A stretch of 64,000 nt of DNA from Ampullaceana balthica. Its lineage: Eukaryota; Mollusca; Gastropoda; Lymnaeidae. A program made the translations under genes and the position numbers. The stretch's first letter is position 1. Each line of letters begins with the position of its first letter. Under the pieces are notes generated by a model, which searched no databases, had not been told where the DNA came from, and saw only the letters and a program-made list of their open reading frames with translations. The stretch covers positions 797,975 to 861,974 of the forward strand of contig CALYLW010000208.1 of NCBI GenBank assembly GCA_944989445.1, given 5' to 3'. Below, in pieces: positions 11,507 to 21,060 of the stretch.

Positions 11507-12405
11507 TCTCTATATATATAAGACGCATTTGTTGTCTGTCTGGTTGTCTGTCTGTTCCCTAATAACTCAAGATCCAGACAACCAAATAACGTGAAATTTG
11601 GTACACGTACACAAAATTATACCGGAAAGGTTATTAAACAGGTTTCGTTCCATATATATAAGATACTGGGGCCCGGGGGCCCAAAATGTAGTTTTTCCCT
11701 ATATGAGCTATATAAAATAAAAATTATTGAAAATTAAGACGTAAAATAATGACGCAAATTAATAAACATTTTGGTGTCGAGATTAACAAGAAGGCGATTA
11801 TCGCCATAAAATAATTTTTTTGTTGTTGTTGCTTTGTTGTTGTTGCTTTTGTTGTTGTTGTTGTTGTTTTGTTGTTGTTGTTGTTGTTGTTTGTTGTTGT
11901 TGTTGTTGTTTTGTTGTTGTTGTTGTTGTTGTTGTTGTTTTTGTTGTTGTTGTGTTGTTGTTGCTGTTGTTGCTTTTGTGTTGTTTTTGCTGTTGTTGTT
12001 GTCCATCCCTTGCCCTGCGACGACAATGTCCTTCATGTTGTTGTTGCTTTGTTGTTGTTGCTGTTGTCCACATCCCTTGCCCTGCGACGACAATGTCCTT
12101 CATGTTGTTGTTGCTTTGTTGTTGTTGCTGTTGTATGTTGTTGTTGTTTGTTGTTGTTTGTTGTTGTTGTTGTTGTTGTTGTTGTAGTTGTTGTTTTGTT
12201 GTTGTTTTGTTTTTGTTTTGTTGTTGTTTTTGTTGTTGTTTTGTTTTTGTTGTTTTGTTGTTGTTTTGTTTTGTTGTTGTTTTGTTTTTGTTGTTTTGTT
12301 GTTTTTGTTGTTGTTTTGTTTTTGTTGTTTTGTTGTTGTTTTTGTTGTTTTTGTTTTGTTGCTGTTGTTGTTAAACCCGGGCGGGAGCCGGGTACTTGCC
12401 CCTAG
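11507..12405 (+). mobile_element. Non-autonomous Helitron (family 1), tandem unit 1
   Basis: It starts TCTCTATATATATAAGACG after an A and ends CTAG at 12402-12405. A clean hairpin (ACCCGG-gcgggag-CCGGGT, 12375-12393) lies 8 bases before the end. It shares its first 310 bp with the element at 4825 and, almost base for base, with unit 2. A (GTT)n expansion of about 550 bp fills the right half. No Rep/helicase coding sequence. Confidence 0.85.
11817..12368. repeat. (GTT)n-type microsatellite inside Helitron unit 1
   Basis: Imperfect TTG/TTGC triplets are broken twice by a short non-repeat segment containing cccttgccctgcgacgacaa (around 12005 and 12072). The apparent poly-V/C/L or poly-Q/N/T open frames here are products of the triplet repeat and are not genes. 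Confidence 0.95.
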
Positions 12406-12800
12406 TCTCTATATATATAAGACGCATTTGTTGTCTGTCGTCGTCTGTCTGTTCCCTAATAACTCAAGATCCAGACAACCAAATAACGTGAAATTTGGTA
12501 CACGTACACAAAATTATACCGGAAAGGTTATTAAACAGGTTTCGTTCCATATATATAAGATACTGGGGGCCCGGGGGCCCAAAATGTAGTTTTTCCCTAT
12601 ATGAGCTATATAAAATAAAAATTATTGAAAATTAAGACGTAAAATAATGACGCAAATTAATAAACATTTTGGTGTCGAGATTAACAAGAAGGCGATTATC
12701 GCCATAAAATAATTTTTTTGTTGTTGTTGCTTTTGTTGTTGCTTTTGTGTTGTGTTGTTGTTTGCTTGTTGTTGTTGTTGTTGTTGTTTGTTGTTGTTGC

Positions 12801-12839
<39 letters not shown>

Positions 12840-12945
12840 GTGTTTTGTTGTTGTTGTTGTTGTTGTTGTTTGTTGTTGTTGTGTTGTTGTTGTTGTTGTT
12901 GTTGTTTGTTGTTGTTGTTGTTGTTGTTGTTTTTGTTGTTGTTGC

Positions 12946-12983
<38 letters not shown>

Positions 12984-13298
12984 GTTGTTGTTGCTGTTGT
13001 TGCTGTTGTTGCTTTTGTGTTGTTTTTGCTGTTGTTGTTGTTGTCCACATCCCTTGCCCTGCGACGTCAATGTCCTTCATGTTGTTGTTGCTTTGTTGTT
13101 GTTGCTGTTGTAGTTGTTGTTTTGTTGTTGTTGCTTTGTTGTTGTTGCTGTTGTTGTTGTAGTGTTGTTTTTGTTGTTGTTTTGTTTTGTTGTTTTGTTG
13201 CTGTTGCTGTTGTCTGTTGTTGTTTTGTCGTTGTTGCTGTTGTTGTTTTTGTTGTTGCTGTTGTTGTTAAACCCGGGAGAAGCCGGGTATTGCCCTAG
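12406..13298 (+). mobile_element. Non-autonomous Helitron (family 1), tandem unit 2
   Basis: It begins TCTCTATATATATAAG at the base directly after the CTAG of unit 1 and ends CTAG at 13295-13298, preceded by a hairpin ACCCGG-gagaag-CCGGGT (13271-13288). Its first 310 bp are nearly identical to unit 1, with only small changes in the gtctgtc region. A (GTT)n tract fills 12717-13268. Confidence 0.85.
12717..13268. repeat. (GTT)n-type microsatellite inside Helitron unit 2
   Basis: The same triplet repeat as in unit 1. It includes one copy of the ccctgcgacgtcaatgtcct segment near 13057. Confidence 0.95.
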
Positions 13299-13690
13299 TA
13301 TATATATAAGACGCATTGTTGTCGTTGTCTGAGATGTCAGTCTGTTCCATATCTACACTATGTCAGAAACCTAATATGAATTTGGACGTACTACAAATTA
13401 TAAACTTGGAGTGTGAGTAAACGCGTTTCGTTCCATAATATTGTTGTTGCTGTTGCTATTTGTTGTTGTTGCTATTGTGCGTTGCTGATATTTTGTTGTG
13501 TTGCGTTGTTGTTGTTGTTGTTGTTGTTTTGTTGTTGTAGTTGTTGTTTTGTTGTTGTTGTGTTTGTTGTTGTTGTTTTTGTTGTTGTTGTTTTGTTGTT
13601 GTTTTTGTGTTGATGTTGTTTTGTTGTTGTTGCTGTTGTTGTTGTTGCTGTTTGTGTTGTGTTTGCTGTTGTTGTTGTTGCATATAGAAT
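13299..13690 (+). mobile_element. Degenerate Helitron tandem unit 3, 3' end not seen
   Basis: The left-end sequence tatatatataagacgcattg starts right after the CTAG of unit 2. It diverges quickly, then runs into another (GTT)n tract (13440-13680). No hairpin or CTAG end follows. The sequence passes into atatagaatgggactgcgat and then the dispersed repeat at 13705. Confidence 0.65.
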
Positions 13691-13704
13691 GGGACTGCGA
13701 TAAT

Positions 13705-14215
13705 GTTTTTAAATCCCTTATATTAACTTCACCGCCGTCTCATGGGCGGGCGGAAAAACGAAAGTAAAAAATGACCCACTTCCCGTGAAGCCATCGATCT
13801 GAAATCAGGCACACGGACCCATGTCACCTAACAATGCATCGTATCAAAATTTCAGATCGATCAAACGTACCTTAATTAAATTAATGCATTTTTAGTTTAT
13901 CTATATAAAACTATACGTAGAAGTCGCTATTGTTTACATTTTACGGGTGAACACATCTCGTGTTTTAAACAGGTGTACCGGCGTGCTTTTGTTTACATTT
14001 TACGTGTCACGCTGAGCTTGGTCCAGCGATCGGTGACCAGACCTTTCCCCTCTCCAACCCACCCCTCTCAAGGGTTATAAAGCAAAGGGAAGTTAAGACA
14101 GATTCAGTCTGTAAATGTTTGTCGCGTTTGAACATAATCACTACTTTTATTTATGTCTCGTATGTAAGGGATATATAGTCAAAAACTTTGTTTTTACGGG
14201 TTTGTTTTATTAAAT
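13705..14215 (-). repeat. Dispersed 0.5-kb repeat (AAATCCCTTATAT ends), minus copy
   Basis: Reverse complement of the family at 18752-20388. It holds the shared blocks ccgcccgcc, gatcgatctgaaat, attttgatacgatgcattgt, cgtaaaatgtaaac and acagactgaatctgtctt in reversed order. One end is aaatcccttatattaact; at the other, taagggatatatagtcaaaa reads back as the inverted equivalent. No coding capacity is seen. It is probably a MITE-like element, with class undetermined. Confidence 0.75.
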
Positions 14216-14429
14216 AATGCTCTGTGCAACCGTGTAACCCGTCGGTCAACTTCAGTAGCTGCTACAGTACACGAAAATACCCAGAGGCCTGTGTACTAGT
14301 ATCACTCTTAGCTGGCAGCTGCACCAGAAATTCAGACAGATTCTCGACATAGCAGTGAATAAACATAAGAGTGAAAAAAGTGTTTAATGAAAACGATTAA
14401 TTGAATCATAGTTATACAGCTTGTACGCT

Positions 14430-16534
14430 TAGTTACCGTATAATATTATCCGTGCCGCAGCTGAAGGACTCCGTGCAGGCAAAGATTAACAAGGAGGGCA
14501 GCCTGTTTGCACTGGCTGTTAATGAATCTACGGACATTTCAGATTCAGCACAGCTACTCATATTCATTCGCTCCCTATCCCCAACATTTGAATTGCGCGA
14601 GGATCTGCTCTCCATGGATACACTCGTTACTCAAACTCGAGGAGATGACATATTTTTGGCAGTTAAAAAAGCTTGCATCGAATCGCAATTCTATCTGAAC
14701 AACCTGCGAGGCATCTGTATAGACTTTCATGGTTGGTAGGCAAAATGGCTTTGTGGCAAGATTTTCCGATTATATGTTGAAGGATCACGGTAATGACCAG
14801 CTCATAAATCTGCACTGCATTATTCACCAAGAGGTGCTGTGTTCTAATTCTGTTGATTTGGATAACATTCTGAAGGATGTGAATCGCATTATCCTTTTCA
14901 TTCGCGCGAATGCTCTTCACCACAGCCAATTCATACAAATTCTTCACACAAATGATTCGTCGGCTGAAGATATTCTGTACCACACCAGCATTCGTTGGTT
15001 GTCTCAGGGAGAAACATATCGCCGTGTTCTGCTGCTACAAAAAGAAATACTGGAATTGTATGCCACGAAAAACAAAGACTGCCCACTGCAGAACCAGGCC
15101 TTCTTAACATCTCTAGCCTTCATTGTAGATTTGTTAATTTATATCAACTGCCACAACGAGTCTCTGCAAGGCAAAGGAACAACCGCTTGCCTCATGCACA
15201 GAAGAGTGCAGGATTTCTGTGACAAATGTCGTCTGCTACAAAGTCATATCCAACAGCTCAATCTCTATCATTTCCCGCAACTCACCGCTCTAATCGAGAG
15301 CCATGAAATAAGAAAATTTGAAATTCCGGCTACGTCCTTTTCAGGCGTCCTCGAAGCGCTGTTGTTCGCAGAACGTTTTCAGGATTTCGACAAGATATCA
15401 GAAAATTTGAGACTCGTTGCTTCTCCACTTTTGTTTGAGACTGAGAGTGTGCCGTTGGATGTCCAAATGGAACTGATCGAGCTAAAAAATAACGCTCAGC
15501 TTGTGAAGAAATTCGAGGACAAAAACGATGTATTGGAGACATGGAAAGTAGCTGTGGAGTATCCCAAGCTTCACGACTTAGCAAGAAACACTCTAGTGCT
15601 GTTTGGAAGCACTTACAGATGCGAAGCGTCATTTTCACGAATGAAATATCTCAAGAGTAAATATCGGACCAGACTGGTGGACACCAATCTGGCGTCAGGA
15701 ATACGACTGATGATCTCTAGCGAGCGACTGGTGTACACAAATCTGACGTCAGGAATACGACTGATGATCTCTAGCGAGCGACTGGTGGACACAAATCTGA
15801 CGTCAGGAATACGACTGATGATCTCTAGCGAGCGACTGGTGGACACAAATCTGACGTCAGGAATACGACTGATGATCTCTAGCGAGCGACTGGTTGACAC
15901 CAATCTGACGTCAGGAATACGACTGATGATCTCTAGCGAGCGACTGGTTGACACAAATCTGACGTCAGGAATACGACTAATGATCTCTAGCGAGTGACTG
16001 GTGGACACCAATCTGGCGTCAGGAATACGACTGATGATCTCTAGCGAGCGACTGGTTGACACCAATCTGACGTCAGGAATACGACTGATGATTTCTAGCG
16101 AGCGACTGGTGGACACCAATCTGACGTCAGGAATACGACTGATGATCTCTAGCGAGCGACTGGTTGACACCAATCTGACGTCAGGAATACGACTGATGAT
16201 CTCTAGCGAGCAACTGGTTGACACCAATCTGACGTCAGGAATACGACTGATGATCTCTAGCGAGCGACTGGTTGACACCAATCTGACGTCAGGAATACGA
16301 CTGATGATCTCTAGCGAGCGACTGGTTGACACCAATCTGGCGTCAGGAATACAACTGATGATCTCTAGCGAGTGACTGGTGGACACAAATCTGACGTCAG
16401 GAATACGACTGATGATCTCTAGCGAGCGACTGGTGGACACCAATCTGGCGTCAGGAATACGACTGATGATCTCCAGCGAGGGCCCGGACTTCGCGCGACT
16501 CTCGGCAAACATCCAAGAGCAAGGAAGCCACTAA
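14430..16534 (+). pseudogene. hAT transposase pseudogene, C-terminal segment expanded 15-fold
   Basis: Frame 1 (to 14739) has ALAVNESTDISDSAQLLIFI, the first catalytic-Asp region of Charlie/GTF2IRD2-like hAT transposases. A frameshift near 14725-14732 moves reading to frame 2 at the GRQNGF segment. Frame 2 continues through HCIIHQE, the TSIRWLSQG motif and SYRCEASF-like hATC dimerisation sequence (GSTYRCEASFSRMKYLKSKY, about 15607-15666). The next 18 residues are then repeated 15 times in frame (15671-16480) before a unique tail GPDFARLSANIQEQGSH and stop at 16532-16534. TGA stops inside repeats at 15995 and 16370 add to the frameshift. The N-terminal zinc-finger part is not seen. Confidence 0.85.
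15671..16480 (+). repeat. 54-bp coding minisatellite in hATC region
   Basis: Fifteen exact-length units encode RLVDTNLTSGIRLMISSE with few substitutions (Thr/Ala, Asp/Tyr, Arg/Gln). A hAT transposase normally has one such segment. Perfect length conservation keeps the frame through to the genuine C-terminal tail. Confidence 0.95.
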
Positions 16535-16906
16535 TTTCTGGACTCTGGGCTGCTGAGTAACATGGGCAGTGTTAGTGAAGCAGCTTATCGCTTATTCGGT
16601 TATTGTGCTCTCAGTGTACTAATGCCACTTAAAAATATACTCATGCTGTACGTGTGTGACATGATGTTAGGTTTAAATGACAATGTTGAATAAAGTAGAA
16701 ATATAAGTGAATATCGATGGAAATGTTTTTGTTTGTAATTAAGCACTGTGTTTGCCTACATTACATAATGATTATGTCATTATTATCTCGCGTTCACTGT
16801 TACGAGAGGTAAATTTTTGATAGTTACCATTTAGTTTTTCAGTGAAAATTTTGTGGCGGCCGTGGCAAAAGTAATTTTTTTTAATGCGGCCGTCAATAGC
16901 CCAAAG

Positions 16907-16914
16907 GTCTAGAC
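16907..16914. repeat. Right target-site duplication of the hAT element
   Basis: gtctagac is identical to 10384-10391 and directly follows the element end gcccaaag. Confidence 0.8.
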
Positions 16915-18174
16915 TCACACTAACTCAATGAAGTATTCCCACACCGACTCTGACAATGTTCTTCTATAAATAACCCAAGCGCGTTTGGGGCGTAAGTTAT
17001 TAAAGAAAACACTACGCTTTATCTTTAAACGCAGATGAAATTTTATACATCAAATGAAAATAATGTATTCTCTAAAATAAAATAAAAAGGAATTTTTGTT
17101 GGATTGTTTAACGATAATTTAAGGATGAATGAATATGCAGTAAAAAAAAATATGAGGACAATCAAATTTTTATAGATTTAAAATGGCGTGAAAATATGTG
17201 AGGTCGATACCCAAGAGACACAGGGGGAAGGGGAGAGACGTTATTTACATTAAGAATAAAATATAAATAAATTGTTTTACATGCGTAATTCAATAATGAG
17301 TTGTGGGTCATGGCCTTGTCTGCTGTCAGAGAACAACCTTCAAAACGGTTCCGGAAAAAATGATGTCACGTACCGGGTGGGGGGTGGTCACACATTTGTG
17401 ACGATGTGTGAGAAGAGGGATGGGGGTATTTAAGAAATGTGGCGTCACATAAAAGTGCGCAAATTTAAATAAAAATAATCAAAACACCTCAAATGTTAGC
17501 TGCGTAGATTAGTATTGAGCCACTGTTTGGTAAATGGCTTAAGTAAATGTTTTGTTAAATACAACATACATAAACGAAGTGTTTGATTACAACAATACAT
17601 GAAGCTTAATAAATGGAAAAATAAACATTCAAACGTTTCGGCAAAGGCTTTATAAGTACAAATAAATAAACACAACTATTTAAATTAAATTTCCATTATA
17701 TATTATATGCTATAACATGGAAAAATAGTTAAGTCGAGATGAAAACAATGACAGTAAGCTAAAAAATGAAAGATGGGCACAAGAAATTAGCAAAAATACA
17801 GAATAGAATACTCTGAAGTTTTCGTAAAATTATTTGTGTGTAGTTAAAATATCGAAATCTTTCGCAATCAAAAGTATTTGATACAGCGTACACATAAAAG
17901 AACAACGTTTCATCGGTTGGTCTAACAAATTGTATTACTGCAAAAGAAAAAAGTTACTGGCAACAGTGGTTGATATAGCAGAAGCTCCACGCATTCATCG
18001 CCTTGTGATACACATACTTGGCGCAATAGTTAACTTCTGGTTTATAAACAATACCTGACTATTACTCTGACGTTAACTAAGGTCCTAAAAGAACCGCCCA
18101 ATTATCTCCGTTGTTGCTATTTTATATGACGCAGAGCAGAACTAATTTCATGAAATGCATCCTCGAACCGCCAC
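16915..18174. other. Mostly unannotated AT-rich DNA with one dispersed-repeat fragment
   Basis: The only recognisable part is 17386-17480: tcacacatttgtgacgatgt, then ggcgtcacataaaagtgcgc and caaatttaaataaaa. It matches a segment at 56316-56400. Nothing else is supported. Confidence 0.55.
17386..17480. repeat. Dispersed repeat fragment (cacacatttgtgacg)
   Basis: Shares the blocks cacacatttgtgacga, gggatg, gacgtcaca/ggcgtcaca and gcgcaa-ctttaaataaaa, in the same order, with 56316-56400. Element class is unknown. Confidence 0.65.
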
Positions 18175-18292
18175 TCTCAACACCATCGTTATCTCCAACT
18201 AGCCTCGAATACCACGTGTACAATGACAGCCAGTCTCAACACCATCGTTATCTCCAACTAGCCTCGAACACCGCGTTTACTATGACAGCCGG
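18175..18292. repeat. 59-bp direct duplication
   Basis: Two adjacent copies start tctcaacaccatcgttatct and contain ccaactagcctcgaa. They differ at several positions. Confidence 0.88.
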
Positions 18293-18751
18293 TCTCTTTA
18301 ATACATCAAACGCCGAACGAAGACCGAATAAGTCATAAAAACCAGACAATAATACGGCACTCAAATTAGTCAACATAGAGCGAAATATTTCTTTTTAAAA
18401 TACAACTAATTTCAAATAGCTGATGAAGACTCTTTTTACCTAACTTATGATTTTCTAACAAGTATGTTGTTTAGAATATTTCATGTCTTGCTCTCCATTA
18501 AGGAGGCACATTAAAGCTTTCGGATCAGATACATCAGGCAGGAAGAGCTGGCTAGCAAACAGCTCTCTAAATCAAACAGGCTAAGCCCCGTCTTATACTC
18601 AACTGTAGACTTGTGAAACTAGCTTAGGACGGACGTATGCAATTATCGAGCAGCGCCACGTTTTGTGACCGACCCCTCGCCAAACTTCGGAATCCTCACT
18701 GAACTCAGTGAACTCGGCTCGTGCTCGTGGACTTTTTATCTTGTAAAAAAT

Positions 18752-19347
18752 ATGGTAATAAGGGATTTAAAAACAAAGTTTTTGACTATAAATCCCTTAT
18801 ATATGAGACATAACTAACAGTATTGATTATTTTCAAACATTTACAGACTGAATCTGTCTTAACTCAACTTTGCATCATAACCCTAGTGGGGGGGAGGGGT
18901 GGGTGGGGGGGAGGGGTGGGGGGAGGAGGGGTGGGGGTGGGGAGGGGTGGGTGGGGGGAGAGGGGAAAAGTCTGGTCACCGATTCGCTTGACCGAGCTCA
19001 GAGTGACACGTAAAATGTAAACAAAAGCGCCCGTCGCTTCGTTGGGTCGCCTCAATGCGTCAGCTCAAAATTTCACGTGGCAAAAAAACAATAAACAAAC
19101 CGTGAATTTAAATTACATACCTCATATAAGGATAAACTAAAAATGCATTAATCTAATTACGGTACGTTCGATCGATCTGAAATTTTGATACGATGCATTG
19201 TTAGGTTAGACGGGTCCGTGTGCCAAATTTCAGTTTGATCGGATCATGGGAAGTGGGTTCATTTTTGACTTCTGTTTTTCCGCCCGCCCGCCGAGCCCAA
19301 GACAGAGAGAGAGAGAGAGACGGCCGCGAAGTTAATATAAGGGATTT
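18752..19347 (+). repeat. Dispersed 0.5-kb repeat, tandem copy 1
   Basis: Starts ...aaacaaagtttttgactata then aatcccttatatatgagaca, and ends gttaatataagggattta. A truncated end of a preceding copy (ataagggattt, about 18758) abuts it. Contains a G-rich tract (18886-18968) and a (GA)n run near 19305. Confidence 0.82.
18886..18968 (+). other. G-quadruplex-prone G tract
   Basis: About 80 bp of G3-G7 runs separated by single A or T. Far more than four G-runs of three or more are present, so many alternative quadruplexes could form. A shorter version (19950-19983) sits at the same place in copy 3 of the repeat but not in copy 2. Confidence 0.75.
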
Positions 19348-19815
19348 AAATAAAACAAACCCGTAAAAACAAAGTTTTTGACTATAAATCCCTTATATAT
19401 GAGACATAACTAACAGTATTGATTATTTTCAAACATTTACAGACTGACACCGAGTGATGTCCCTTGTCTTTAATAAATGGGGGTGGGATGTGAGGGGGTG
19501 TCGGCACGACGGTCGGCGTCAACACGACGGTCGGCGTCAACTCAAACTCACGTGGAACTAAGATTTACAGTGAATTTTGAATTACATACCTCATATAAGG
19601 AGAAACTAAAAATGCATTAATTTAATTACGGTACGTTCGATCGATCTGAAATTTTGATACGATGCATTGTTAGGTCAGACGGGTCCGTGTGCCAAATTTC
19701 AGTTTGATCGGATCATGGGAAGTGGGTCATTTTTGACTTCTGTTTTTCCGCCCGCCGAGCCCGCCGATCCCAAGACAGAGAGAGAGAGACGGCCGCGAAG
19801 TTAATATAAGGGATT
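19348..19815 (+). repeat. Dispersed 0.5-kb repeat, tandem copy 2
   Basis: Same start and end sequences as copy 1. The middle differs: the G tract is replaced by a segment with two copies of acgacggtcggcgtcaac. Confidence 0.82.
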
Positions 19816-20388
19816 TAATTAAACAACCCCGTAAAAACAAAGTTTTTGACTATAAATCCCTTATAGATGAGACATAACTAAAAGTATTGATTATATTCAA
19901 ACATTTACAGACTGAATCTGTCTTAACTCAACTTTGCATCATAACCCTAGTGGGGGGGGGGAGGGGTGGGTGGGGGGAGAGGGGAAAAGTCTGGTCACCG
20001 ATTCGCTTGACCGAGCTCAGAGTGACACGTAAAATGTAAACAAAAGCGCACCGTCGTTTCGTTGGGTCGCCTCAATGCTCAAACTTTCACGTGGCAAAAA
20101 AACAATAACAAATCGTGAATTAAAATTACATACCTCATATAAGGATAAACTAAAAATGCATTAATTTAATTACGGTACGTTCGATCGATCTGAAATTTTG
20201 ATACGATGCATTGTTAGGTAAGACGGGTCCGTGTGCCAAATTTCAGTTCGATCGGATCATTGGAAGTGGGTCATTTTCGACTTTTGTTTTTCCGCCCGCC
20301 GAGCCCATGAGATGATGAGAGAGAGACAGAGAGAGAGACAGACAGACAGAGAGAGACGGCGGTGAAGTTAATATAAGGGATTTAAAAA
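19816..20388 (+). repeat. Dispersed 0.5-kb repeat, tandem copy 3
   Basis: Close to copy 1, including the G-rich stretch. It ends ttaatataagggatttaaaa after a (GA)n/(CAGA)n run at 20310-20352. Confidence 0.82.
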
Positions 20389-20834
20389 GGAGTTGCTTCC
20401 CCTGAATTTTATACGGAACTGACCTCACGTGGGAATAATATTCTAATATTTCATTTTTGAACCGCATCCGTTATACTTTATTACCATTTCTGTAAGTAAA
20501 TCACAATGGGAAATGTGATTTTGTTTAATTGTTGGTGCTGAGCTAGTGTTTTTAGAGTCGTTTCCAAACTTGATATTAAATCATCAGCTAAATCATGTAA
20601 AAAATAATAAAAACCTATGTAAAAGATGAATTAAAACATCCTGGTTTGTTTATTTCTGGTAATGTTCTATTTGTGGATTTAGAATATTTTAGTCTATTTT
20701 TAAAGTAGTAAAAGACAGTTGTGGGCTTAATTTGTCTAATTTTATCAACATTTCGACTTCTGCTCATTCAAACTTTTTGGTAAAGAATGTACCTGCAGAA
20801 TTGGGCACACATATTTTTAAAAAAACGTAGTTGT
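20389..20834. other. No feature seen
   Basis: About 445 bp of AT-rich sequence with no repeat or gene recognised. Confidence 0.55.
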
Positions 20835-21060
20835 AGGAAACCAATAGCCCAGTGCGTTACTTCAGAAAGTGTGCGGATCCTGGTCATGGCTGGGATTTTG
20901 TTTCAAATGTCTTAAGGTTTTCCATAAGTCCACCCAGCTCTGGTGGGTACCTGCCATTAGTTGTCCATGAGTCCACCAAGCTCTGGTGGGTACCTGACAT
21001 TAGTTGGGGACGGCTTGTCATTGTGCTCTCAGTACAATATCGTCGTATGCTGTATATATA
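20835..21060 (+). mobile_element. SINE copy with duplicated core
   Basis: Contains agtccacccagctctggtgg plus gtacctgccattagttg, and then the same core again about 57 bp later (agtccaccaagctctggtgg). This is the core of the SINEs at 7222 and 25074. The 5' tRNA-like part is poorly preserved (ccaatagcccagtgcgttac). Confidence 0.7.

Larger units (their letters stand above)
10392..16906 (+). mobile_element. hAT transposon, about 6.5 kb with nested insertions and a gap
   Basis: The left end CAGGGGTGCGCAAC and the right flank share the exact 8-bp duplication gtctagac. Copies of a gcggccgt motif cluster near both ends (about five at 10411-10495, two at 16855-16897), resembling subterminal transposase-binding repeats. 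The broken transposase frame lies at 14430-16534. The right end stops at gcccaaag with no clear inverted copy of the left terminus, so its terminal repeat seems to have been lost right up to the target duplication. Inside lie an assembly gap (10767-11500), three Helitron units (11507 to about 13690) and a minus-strand dispersed repeat (13705-14215). The element cannot mobilise itself. Confidence 0.78.

Noticed and set aside
10713..11562. Open frames across 10739-11562
   Set aside because: They consist almost entirely of N from the assembly gap.
11724..13767. Poly-Gln/Asn/Thr and poly-Cys/Val/Leu open frames
   Set aside because: They are translations of the (GTT)n tract inside Helitron units.
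15613..16512. 299-codon minus-strand repeat frame (LEIISRIPD units)
   Set aside because: Antisense shadow of the 54-bp transposase repeat.
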